Of a stretch of 64,000 bases of DNA, positions 7,385 to 15,442 are shown piece after piece. The stretch covers positions 1 to 64,000 of the forward strand of contig BNYG01000002.1 in the NCBI GenBank assembly GCA_026000155.1. Reading direction: 5' to 3'. The position numbers and the translations under genes were made by a program. The notes under the pieces are model-generated. The model was not told the origin of the DNA. It was given only the letters and a program-made list of their open reading frames with translations, and searched no databases. Position 1 is the first letter of the stretch; the number at the start of each line of letters is the position of its first letter. Origin of the DNA: Bacteroidia bacterium (lineage in GTDB: Bacteria > Bacteroidota > Bacteroidia > Bacteroidales > Azobacteroidaceae).

Positions 7385-8638
7385 ATGAAACAGCAAGATA
7401 AAATTTATTGGATTGTATTGGAACCCTATGTTCACGTCTCTTTTACCGGGAACGAGGTATTTGTGTATAATACGTTGGATGGTTCGTTTATCGAATCCGG
7501 ATCGAAAAGTATTATTGAATTATTACACAGTATAACAGAAAGTCCCCAAGGTTTAGTTAGCCGAACCGGTTTCTTTTTGGAAGAAGAAACGATGAAAGAT
7601 TTTATTCTGCAACTGCGAAATAAATTTATGGGAGATATAATTGATACCCGATTGAGTCAAGGCTCTCCCATCCAATTATTACCAATACTCAACTTGCAGA
7701 ATAGCGCGGAACGCTTAAAAAACGATGACGAACGAACCGTTGGGGAAAATGTTTTTACTCATTTGCATGAATTACTGATTTTCCTGGACAATCCGGATAC
7801 TTTTCCCACAAAATATTATCCGACTACGTTAAAAGGCCGGATAGAAGAATACCCTCAAATCAATACCGGATTGAATTTCCCAAAAATAAAGAAGTTGTTG
7901 GATCAACTGCCTCCTGCCAAAAAGGATTTGACGGTAAATTTTCTGATGAAAGATTTGTTGGAATACAGGGATTTGGATGAATTAATTTCTTTATTGGAAA
8001 AAATACCGGTCAAAAAGAAGTTTAGTTTCCATTATACGAATTCAAAGATAGAAGCACAAACTTCCCAAATAATGAAAGCGGATATCTGCTTGAATATGTA
8101 TATTGATTTTCCGGTTTGTGAAAATCAATTGCAATCTATAACTAAAGTTTTGGTTCAATTGTCAATCAAGCATGAATGTGTGTTTTTAATTGCTTCGGAC
8201 GAAGATTTTCAATCTGCTGAAGATATGATTACGAAGTATGCGATTGCCCGGTATTCATTTGTTCCCGTTTATACGGGAGATAATGCCGATTTTTTCAAGA
8301 GAAATATCTTTCTTTCAAAAGAAGATATTCTATCTCAACCTGTATCTATGAGGGAAATATTTATACATCAATCATTAAATGTTGAGAATTTTGGAAAACT
8401 GGCGCTTCTCCCGTCCGGAGAGATGTATGCGGATATTTTTTCAAAAAAATTAGGGTCAACATCAGAATATTCTTTATTGGAACTACTTTATAAGGCGATG
8501 GATTCAAACGATTCTTGGTTTAATATTCGAAGTTATGCCCCATGCAGTCATTGCAACTATCAATGGTTGTGTCCATCTCCCTCTTCTTATGAAAGATTAT
8601 TAAACAGAAACAATCTTTGTGAAATAGATAACAAATAA
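7385..8638 (+). CDS. Pseudo-radical-SAM protein, GG-Bacteroidales system
   Basis: A 417-residue partner of the maturase, resembling the pseudo-rSAM family of GG-Bacteroidales clusters (TIGR04150 type). It has no CxxxCxxC cluster motif, so it should not bind SAM chemistry's [4Fe-4S] centre. The C-terminus keeps a degenerate SPASM-like pattern, PCSHCNYQWLCPSPSSYE followed by NLC. It begins 10 bases after the maturase, indicating co-translation. Its likely role is substrate presentation or complex assembly with the active enzyme (inference); no biochemical function is visible from sequence alone. Confidence 0.8.
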   Translation: MKQQDKIYWIVLEPYVHVSFTGNEVFVYNTLDGSFIESGSKSIIELLHSITESPQGLVSRTGFFLEEETMKDFILQLRNKFMGDIIDTRLSQGSPIQLLPILNLQNSAERLKNDDERTVGENVFTHLHELLIFLDNPDTFPTKYYPTTLKGRIEEYPQINTGLNFPKIKKLLDQLPPAKKDLTVNFLMKDLLEYRDLDELISLLEKIPVKKKFSFHYTNSKIEAQTSQIMKADICLNMYIDFPVCENQLQSITKVLVQLSIKHECVFLIASDEDFQSAEDMITKYAIARYSFVPVYTGDNADFFKRNIFLSKEDILSQPVSMREIFIHQSLNVENFGKLALLPSGEMYADIFSKKLGSTSEYSLLELLYKAMDSNDSWFNIRSYAPCSHCNYQWLCPSPSSYERLLNRNNLCEIDNK

Positions 8639-8649
8639 ATTTTAATATC

Positions 8650-9987
8650 ATGGAACAGTATCGTTTAAGCAAGTATAACCATTTTTTGAAAAAAAGAGAA
8701 AAAGTTACCGGTGTGAATTTGTATAATCGACGTCTTTTTTCGATAGATAGGGGAAAATATGATCTATTAATGTCATACAAAACAGATTTGAGTCGGTTGA
8801 AAGAAGAGCAACCTGTTTTATTCAGTACGATGTATAAATTGGGTATTATAGAAGATATTACTATAAATATACCTAACATTCTTTTATTGAAAAACCGGCA
8901 ACAGGTTTTTCAAAATAAAACATATCGTCTGTTTATCAATCCAACATTGAATTGTAATTTTTCCTGTTGGTATTGCTATGAACAGCATAACAAAAAGAGA
9001 ATGAGTAGTGAAGTAATGAATAATACTGTTAAGTATATTGAAAATCTGATAACAAAAGAGAAAATTCAATATCTTCATATTGACTGGTTTGGCGGCGAAC
9101 CTTTATTGTGTTATAAAACAGTGATCAAACCAATCAGCGTGGAAGCACAGCGGATTTGTGAGCAAAACAATGTAAACTTCTGCATGACAATGACCACAAA
9201 CGGTTTTCTGGTAAAACCGGAGATGATTTCTTTTTTCGAAGAACACAAGTACATTCGTTTTCAGATTACCATTGATGGAGATAAAGAAAGTCATAACCGG
9301 ACAAGATTTCAAGGCGACTCTCAAAATGGTTCTTATGATACGATTGTTAATAATATTGGTTTGCTGACCCGACTGCCCAATGTGCGCATCGTATTGAGGA
9401 TCAATTTTACAAGAGAAATTTTATCTCGTTGCGTTCATATCATTGACTGTTTCCCTGAAGAAACAAGAAATAAAATTCAAGTTGATTTGGTACAAGTTTG
9501 GCAAGATAGCCGTCAAAATAAAGATTCGGATTGGAAGGATATTTGGGCAAACGAAAAGAAAATCAAGAATATTTTTCTTGACGCTGGATTCGTGATTCCT
9601 AATCGTAGTTTTGAACACAATAAGTATCATACGTGTTTTGCTGATTTAAATAATGAAGCGATAATTAACTATGATGGAAGAGTTTTTAAATGTACGGCTG
9701 TTGATTTTGAAAATGAAAAAGAAGAAGGTATTTTAAACAATATCGGTGAAATAATTTGGGATGAAGACGCTTTAGGCAAAAGGCTTGCCAAATCACCCTT
9801 TGATAATAAAAAGTGTTTTAAGTGTGATTATTTGCCTATATGTTTCGGAAAATGCAGTACAAATTATTTTATCAGAAAAAAAATGGATAACTGTATCCTC
9901 AGACCTTTACTTAAAGGTAATCTTTATGAAAAAATGAATATTTTTAATAAATCCGATTATAAGATAGCTTACCTTCATCAAATTTAA
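8650..9987 (+). CDS. Second radical SAM/SPASM enzyme of the RiPP cluster
   Basis: A 445-residue radical SAM protein distinct from the first. The cluster motif is CNFSCWYC (Cys102, Cys106, Cys109), followed by WFGGEPLL (about 147-154). The SPASM-like tail has CFADLNN, FKCTAVD and a CFKCDYLPICFGKC run, giving ligands for auxiliary iron-sulphur clusters. About 95 residues precede the radical SAM core and could serve as a leader-recognition region (inference). It begins 11 bases after the pseudo-rSAM gene. Two active radical SAM enzymes in one cluster imply two different modifications or two steps on one core. Confidence 0.88.
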   Translation: MEQYRLSKYNHFLKKREKVTGVNLYNRRLFSIDRGKYDLLMSYKTDLSRLKEEQPVLFSTMYKLGIIEDITINIPNILLLKNRQQVFQNKTYRLFINPTLNCNFSCWYCYEQHNKKRMSSEVMNNTVKYIENLITKEKIQYLHIDWFGGEPLLCYKTVIKPISVEAQRICEQNNVNFCMTMTTNGFLVKPEMISFFEEHKYIRFQITIDGDKESHNRTRFQGDSQNGSYDTIVNNIGLLTRLPNVRIVLRINFTREILSRCVHIIDCFPEETRNKIQVDLVQVWQDSRQNKDSDWKDIWANEKKIKNIFLDAGFVIPNRSFEHNKYHTCFADLNNEAIINYDGRVFKCTAVDFENEKEEGILNNIGEIIWDEDALGKRLAKSPFDNKKCFKCDYLPICFGKCSTNYFIRKKMDNCILRPLLKGNLYEKMNIFNKSDYKIAYLHQI

Positions 9988-9999
9988 TCGAAATTAAGA

Positions 10000-12240
10000 A
10001 TGAAAAAATCTTTCCCACACTATACTCAATTGGACTCCATGGATTGTGGGCCATCCTGTCTCCGTATGATTGCCAAATTTTACGGTCGCAGTTACACACT
10101 CCAAAATTTGCGGGAAAAAAGCTTTATCACTCGTGAGGGTGTAAGTATGCTGGGTATCAGCGATGCCGCCGAAAGCATCGGATTTCATACGCAAGGGGTA
10201 CGTATCACTTTTGAGCAATTAGTTGACGATGTTCCATTACCTTGTATTTTGCATTGGAATCAGAATCATTTTGTGGTGTGCTACGATGTAAAACGCAAAA
10301 GTTCCGGATTGCTTCGCTTCGTTCGCAATGACGACTGCGATTATGCCATTAAAATAGCCGATCCTGCAGGAGAGAAATACACCATGAATAAAGACGAATT
10401 TCTGAAATGCTGGATTAGTACAAAATCGGATGGCAAAGACACGGGAACAGCGTTATTATTAGCTCCTTCTCCCGAATTTTACGATTACGAGGACGACAAA
10501 GAAAAACAGGAGAAAAATTTAAGCTATTACTTCCGTTATTTATTTCCCTATAAGTCGCAATTTGCTCAAATTATTGTCGGGATGATTATCGGCAGTGTGC
10601 TGTCTCTTATTTTTCCATTTCTGACACAAGCGGTTGTTGACCAAGGAATCGGAAACAATAATCTGAATTTTATAACGCTGATTTTGATAGCCCAATTGGT
10701 TTTGTCCATTACACAGATTGGGATGGGTTTTATACAGAGTTGGATATCGCTCCACATGAACACTCGGATTAGTATTTCCCTAATTTCGGATTTTCTTACC
10801 AAATTGATGAAATTACCCCTCCGCTTTTTTGATGCCAAGAATATTGGCGACATTATGCAACGCATTGGCGATCATGGGCGCATACAGGGATTTATGAGTG
10901 GAACGCTGCTTTCTACTCTTTTTTCTTTTGCCAATTTCTTTGTATTTGCCTTTATTATGGCTTACTACAACCTAACCATACTGCTTGTGTTCTTAGCAGG
11001 AAATATATTGTATGTGATTTGGATATTATCGTTTATGCGCTACCGGAAAAAATTGGATCATAAACGTTTTGCCCAATCATCTGCCAATCAAAGCAATATG
11101 ATTCAGTTGATAACCGGTATGCAGGAAATCAAACTCAATAATTGCGAGAAACAACAACGCTGGAAATGGGAGCGCATTCAGGTTAAACTATTTAAAATCA
11201 GTGTTCAAGGTGTCGCATTAGGACAATATCAACAGATAGGGTCTATTTTTTTTAGTCAAACAACAGGCTTACTCATCTCTTTCCTTTCTGCAAAAGCAGT
11301 AGTAGAAGGAGAAATTACCTTGGGTATGATGATGTCTATCGGTTACATTATCGGGCAGTTGTCCGGACCCATTGGACAAGTAATTGGTTTTGCTCAATCC
11401 TTACAAGATGCTAAAATAAGTTTGGAGCGATTGAATGAAATCCACAATAAAGAAGATGAAGAACAAACGATTGAAAATACAATAAACGAACTTCCCGAAA
11501 ATAAAACGATCCGGATAGAAAATGTTTATTTTAGCTACGATGGCGCCGAACGCGATTACGTATTGGAAGATTTGAGTTTGACTATTCCACAAAACAAAAT
11601 AACCGCCATTGTTGGAGCCAGCGGCAGTGGAAAAACGACCATCATCAAATTGCTGCTGGGTTTTTATCCACCCTTGAAAGGTGTTATTAAAGCAGGTAAT
11701 ATGAATATAGAGGAAATTAATCCGCATCTGTGGCGACAAAAATCCGGAGCGGTTATGCAGGACGGTTTTATTTTTTCCGACACCATTGCCAATAATATTG
11801 CCGTAGGGGTGGAAGAGGTGGATAAAAAACGACTTTTACATGCTGTTGAAACGGCTAATATCAAGGAATTTATCGAATCCTTGCCCTTGAAATACAATAC
11901 CAAAATCGGCATGGAAGGCAATGGCATCAGTCAGGGACAACGGCAACGACTGTTGATTGCAAGAGCCGTTTATAAAAATCCGGATTTTATCTTTTTGGAT
12001 GAAGCTACTAATGCCTTGGATACCAATAACGAACGGATTATTATGGATAATCTAAACAGATTTTATAAAGGAAAAACGGTAGTAATTGTAGCGCATCGAT
12101 TAAGTACGGTACAAAATGCAGATAGTATTATTGTATTGGACAAAGGAAAAATTGTAGAAGAGGGAACACATAAAGAATTGACAGCAAAGAAAGGAGCGTA
12201 TTATACCTTGGTGAAAAATCAGTTGGAATTGGGAACATGA
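10000..12240 (+). CDS. C39-peptidase ABC exporter (PCAT) for the RiPP
   Basis: A 746-residue peptidase-containing ABC transporter that should cut the leader and export the core. The C39 domain has DCGPSC with catalytic Cys16, His90 (QNHF) and Asp121 (ADPAG). Six transmembrane segments follow (about 180-460), then the ATPase with Walker A GASGSGKTT, signature ISQGQRQR, Walker B FLDEAT and switch His in VAHRL. Residues about 101-113 (SSGLLRFVRNDDC) are a repeat-derived insertion between His90 and Asp121; see 10306-10333. Its neighbour is the HlyD adaptor, forming a type I-like export route. Confidence 0.95.
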   Translation: MKKSFPHYTQLDSMDCGPSCLRMIAKFYGRSYTLQNLREKSFITREGVSMLGISDAAESIGFHTQGVRITFEQLVDDVPLPCILHWNQNHFVVCYDVKRKSSGLLRFVRNDDCDYAIKIADPAGEKYTMNKDEFLKCWISTKSDGKDTGTALLLAPSPEFYDYEDDKEKQEKNLSYYFRYLFPYKSQFAQIIVGMIIGSVLSLIFPFLTQAVVDQGIGNNNLNFITLILIAQLVLSITQIGMGFIQSWISLHMNTRISISLISDFLTKLMKLPLRFFDAKNIGDIMQRIGDHGRIQGFMSGTLLSTLFSFANFFVFAFIMAYYNLTILLVFLAGNILYVIWILSFMRYRKKLDHKRFAQSSANQSNMIQLITGMQEIKLNNCEKQQRWKWERIQVKLFKISVQGVALGQYQQIGSIFFSQTTGLLISFLSAKAVVEGEITLGMMMSIGYIIGQLSGPIGQVIGFAQSLQDAKISLERLNEIHNKEDEEQTIENTINELPENKTIRIENVYFSYDGAERDYVLEDLSLTIPQNKITAIVGASGSGKTTIIKLLLGFYPPLKGVIKAGNMNIEEINPHLWRQKSGAVMQDGFIFSDTIANNIAVGVEEVDKKRLLHAVETANIKEFIESLPLKYNTKIGMEGNGISQGQRQRLLIARAVYKNPDFIFLDEATNALDTNNERIIMDNLNRFYKGKTVVIVAHRLSTVQNADSIIVLDKGKIVEEGTHKELTAKKGAYYTLVKNQLELGT
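10306..10333. repeat. Dispersed-type repeat lying in frame inside the C39 exporter gene
   Basis: The 28 bases begin GGATTGCTTCGC and end TTCGCAATGACG. ATTGC and GCAAT form the outer arms. The pattern is the GGATTGC...GCAATGACG type of repeat common between genes in Bacteroidota, related to the GGATTGCGGG repeats elsewhere in this window. It is translated as about SGLLRFVRND and does not break the frame. Confidence 0.65.
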
Positions 12241-12266
12241 AACCTCGGATATAAGAATACAAACAG

Positions 12267-13565
12267 ATGAATGAAGAAGAAAACATAGAACTGCGAAGCG
12301 AAGAATTTCAAGAAGTGCTTGGAGGTGTTCCGCCGTGGATATTGCGGTGGGGAATAACCATTTTAGCTATTATCGTGATTATTCTTTTGATTGGAAGCGC
12401 TATTCTCAAATATCCCGATATTATTTCCTCCCGGATTGTTTTGACCGGTTCTGTTCCGCCTGCCGGAATTGTTGCCCGTGCCTCCGGCAAATTGAAAGAA
12501 TTGTATGTAGTCGATAATCAAGGCGTCAAATCCGGAGATTATTTGGCGGTCATTGATAATCCGGCTCATACCCAAGATATTCTGACTTTAAAAGAATACA
12601 TGGATCGTTTGGATATTGACAAAGACTCGCTTCTTTTCCTGCCGGAAAAAGAACTCCGGGTGGGTAATTTGCAATCTGTTTATTCCTCGTTTTACATCTG
12701 TCTTTTTGATTATTTAGAATACAAACGCTTGTTGTATTATCCCCAAAAGATAGAGATGACGCGAGAGCGTATTGTCCAATATGAAGAACAGTACCGGAAT
12801 TTACTTCACCAACAGCAACTGACGAATGAACAATTTACTCTTACCCAAAAACAATTTCAACGGGATTCCTTATTACGTTCCAATGGTGTTATTTCGCAAG
12901 AAGAATTAGAGAAATCCCAAAGTGTATATGTGCAAAGCAAGTTATCTAACGAAAACATGCGCTCTTCTTTGAATAATATGAAAATACAAATTGCACAATT
13001 GAAAGAATCTCTGTTGGATACGGGACATCAGGATATTGAAGCGCTCAACGGATTGCGTACGCAACTTCAATCGTTGATTTCTCAAGTTAAAACGGAAATA
13101 CAGGCGTGGGAAATAAGCTACGTATTGAAAGCTCCGATCAATGGTAGAATTACTTTTACCAACTATTGGATAATGAATCAAAACGTATCGGCAGGGGAAG
13201 ATATATTTACGATTATTCCCGGCAATGTATTTTCGGTAATAGGTAAGGCTTCGCTTCCCGTTGCCCGTTCGGGAAAAGTAGAAATCGGGCAAAAAGTAAA
13301 TATCCGGATAGAGAATTTTCCGGAGAATGAATACGGCATTTTGAGAGGGAAGGTCGAAAATATTTCGCTCGTTCCTACTCAGTCGAGCGAATTGATTTAT
13401 TACACAGTTGAGATCAGTTTTCCCGATAAATTGATTACTACCTACAAAAAAGAATTACCCTATTTGCCCAATATGCAAGGGCAGGCAGATATTATTACAG
13501 AAGATATTTCTTTGTTGGAACGGTTTGTTTTGCCCATCAAGAAAATTTTAAAAGAAAGGATATGA
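12267..13565 (+). CDS. HlyD-family periplasmic adaptor
   Basis: A membrane fusion protein of 432 residues that should link the C39 ABC exporter to an outer-membrane channel. A cytoplasmic N-tail (about 1-26) is followed by one transmembrane helix (about 27-50), a biotinyl-lipoyl half-domain (GKLKELYVVDNQGVKSGDYL), a long alpha-helical hairpin rich in Gln/Glu/Leu (about 165-275), and the second lipoyl half with beta-barrel (VLKAPINGRITF to the C-terminus). The start is 26 bases after the exporter stop and the end overlaps the LanC-like gene by 4 bases. No TolC-type gene is in the cluster. Confidence 0.9.
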   Translation: MNEEENIELRSEEFQEVLGGVPPWILRWGITILAIIVIILLIGSAILKYPDIISSRIVLTGSVPPAGIVARASGKLKELYVVDNQGVKSGDYLAVIDNPAHTQDILTLKEYMDRLDIDKDSLLFLPEKELRVGNLQSVYSSFYICLFDYLEYKRLLYYPQKIEMTRERIVQYEEQYRNLLHQQQLTNEQFTLTQKQFQRDSLLRSNGVISQEELEKSQSVYVQSKLSNENMRSSLNNMKIQIAQLKESLLDTGHQDIEALNGLRTQLQSLISQVKTEIQAWEISYVLKAPINGRITFTNYWIMNQNVSAGEDIFTIIPGNVFSVIGKASLPVARSGKVEIGQKVNIRIENFPENEYGILRGKVENISLVPTQSSELIYYTVEISFPDKLITTYKKELPYLPNMQGQADIITEDISLLERFVLPIKKILKERI

Positions 13566-14200
13566 AGTCTGATGATGAAATTTTACAACGCATTGCCCGC
13601 TATCTGATGTTGCATGGCAGTTTTACAAACAACATTGGACTTTTGAATGGAAAAACCGGCATTGCCCTGTTTTTATACCACTATTTCCGATATACAGGGA
13701 AAAAGTTGTATGATGATTTTGCCGGTGAACTGATAGATGAAATTTATAAGGAAATCCATTTAGAAACACCCTTGAATTTCAAAGATGGACTTTGCGGGAT
13801 AGCTTGGGGTATGGAATATCTGATTAAAAATCGTTTTGTTGATGCCAATCCGGATGAGATATTGGAAGATTTGGATAAACGGATTGTTGAATGGGACGTC
13901 AGGCGCATAACGGATCATTCTTTGGAAACCGGATTAAAAGGAATTGCCGTTTATGTAACCAGTCGATGTGAAAATAGAGGAAAGGATAATCCTTATATTA
14001 CAAAGGAATATATTCGGGATTTAATTGAAGTTTTGAAAAATAGCAAGGACAATATCTACGATGATAAAATCAATCCGGTTTATAATATCGTGGCTCAAAT
14101 CAAATACAAATCAATCTTTAAAAATACAAGACCATTGGGGATTGATGAATCGGGATATGCCGGAATTGGTTTGCAATTAATGGAAATTCACAAACTATGA
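13562..14200 (+). CDS. Short LanC-like protein
   Basis: A 212-residue protein resembling the N-terminal half of lanthionine-synthetase C-like proteins: GKTGIALFLYHY, DGLCGIAWGMEYLI and GLKGIAVYV are the repeated Gly-rich helix caps of the alpha/alpha toroid, and GYAGIGLQLMEI closes the chain. Full LanC proteins are about 400 residues and carry a Cys-Cys-His zinc site that is absent here. It may be catalytically inactive or have a structural role. It overlaps its neighbours by 4 bases on both sides, so truncation by a recent nonsense change seems less likely than a stable short form. Confidence 0.75.
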   Translation: MKSDDEILQRIARYLMLHGSFTNNIGLLNGKTGIALFLYHYFRYTGKKLYDDFAGELIDEIYKEIHLETPLNFKDGLCGIAWGMEYLIKNRFVDANPDEILEDLDKRIVEWDVRRITDHSLETGLKGIAVYVTSRCENRGKDNPYITKEYIRDLIEVLKNSKDNIYDDKINPVYNIVAQIKYKSIFKNTRPLGIDESGYAGIGLQLMEIHKL

Positions 14201-15441
14201 AAAAAAGGCGAATCTATATCTTTAATAAAACAGCAAAAGGCGCAAATTATGGCATTGGAACCTATATCAAGCAATTGACAACCGTTCTGAAAGATTCAGA
14301 TTTGGATGTTACGATTGTGCACCTATACACTCAGGGCAATGAAATGGATGTTGAAGAAAAACAAGATTATCGGCAAATATACATTCCCTCTCCCTCTTCG
14401 AGAACAAAGAATTCGAGGAGCTATTATAATCGAAACATTGCCTACTTGCTGAAAGAGTTTATTTCTGACGATAAAGAAACAGAAATTATTTTCCAACTCA
14501 ACTTTATGGACAATGAAGATTTAATTGTCTATCTGAAAGAGTTTTTCAAATGCAAAACGATTTTAGTTGCTCATTATACGGATTGGAGTTTTGCTCTATT
14601 CGGTGATTATGCAAGATTAAAAGTGATAGTAGAACGACCTCCAAGCACATTAAAAAAACCGGTTGAAAAATCGGTTGAAAAAAATTTCAAGGGAAATTTG
14701 AAAATGATAAAGAAAGCCGACAAATTTGTTTGCGTAGCAAAGCACACATCCGATATATTCCAAAGCTTGGGGAATGTTTCCAAAGAAAAAATAGAAATAA
14801 TCAACAATGCCCTGGAAGATGTTTATATTCCATTAACAGAGAAAAAAAAGACCGCTTTACGTAAAAAATATTGCATAGATGAAAATACAAAAATAATCCT
14901 TTTTGTCGGACGTTTGGATGACGTAAAAGGAGTTAATTTTTTGATTAAAGCTTTTCAAAGAGTAATAATCACCCACTCTAATGTCCGGTTGTTTATTGCA
15001 GGCGATACGATTGATTTTAAAGACTTGTTGAAAGAATCCGCCGACTGCTGGTCGAAAATCAGTTTTACCGGTTTTTTAGAGAAAAAGACGCTGTATGAAT
15101 TTTATCAGATAGCCGACATAGGCGTGGTTTGTTCCCTGCACGAAGAATTCGGATTGGTCGCTATTGAAATGATGATGCACACCTTGCCTCTTATCGTTAC
15201 CAAAACCGGCGGTTTGGATGAAATTGTAGAAGATACGGTTTCCGGTCTTAAAGTCCCGGTAAGAACAATTAGAGGCAAACGACAAGTGGATGTGAAATGT
15301 TTGGCTGATAAGATGGCTTTTTTATTGGATAATCCCATGGTGGCGAAAGAATTGGGCGTAAATGGACGAAAGCGATTTTTGGAAAAATACGGATTATCCT
15401 TATTCAGCGAGAAGATGTTGAACCTATATAATAATTTGTAA
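14197..15441 (+). CDS. GT4-type glycosyltransferase, GG-Bacteroidales peptide system
   Basis: A 414-residue GT-B glycosyltransferase. The C-terminal group 1 domain has the nucleotide-sugar region ILFVGRLDDVKGVNFLIKAF (about 231-250) and the E-x7-E motif region HEEFGLVAIEMM. The N-terminus (IYIFNKTAKGANYGIGTYI) resembles the glycosyltransferases found in GG-Bacteroidales peptide clusters (TIGR04157 type). It is cytoplasmic. Its place in the operon suggests transfer of a sugar to the peptide before export (inference); the sugar and acceptor residue are unknown. It overlaps the LanC-like gene by 4 bases. Confidence 0.85.
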   Translation: MKKRRIYIFNKTAKGANYGIGTYIKQLTTVLKDSDLDVTIVHLYTQGNEMDVEEKQDYRQIYIPSPSSRTKNSRSYYNRNIAYLLKEFISDDKETEIIFQLNFMDNEDLIVYLKEFFKCKTILVAHYTDWSFALFGDYARLKVIVERPPSTLKKPVEKSVEKNFKGNLKMIKKADKFVCVAKHTSDIFQSLGNVSKEKIEIINNALEDVYIPLTEKKKTALRKKYCIDENTKIILFVGRLDDVKGVNFLIKAFQRVIITHSNVRLFIAGDTIDFKDLLKESADCWSKISFTGFLEKKTLYEFYQIADIGVVCSLHEEFGLVAIEMMMHTLPLIVTKTGGLDEIVEDTVSGLKVPVRTIRGKRQVDVKCLADKMAFLLDNPMVAKELGVNGRKRFLEKYGLSLFSEKMLNLYNNL

Positions 15442-15442
15442 T

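Noticed and set aside
13562..14200. Frameshifted full-length LanC gene
   Set aside because: The downstream glycosyltransferase begins within the last codons, leaving no room for the missing half.
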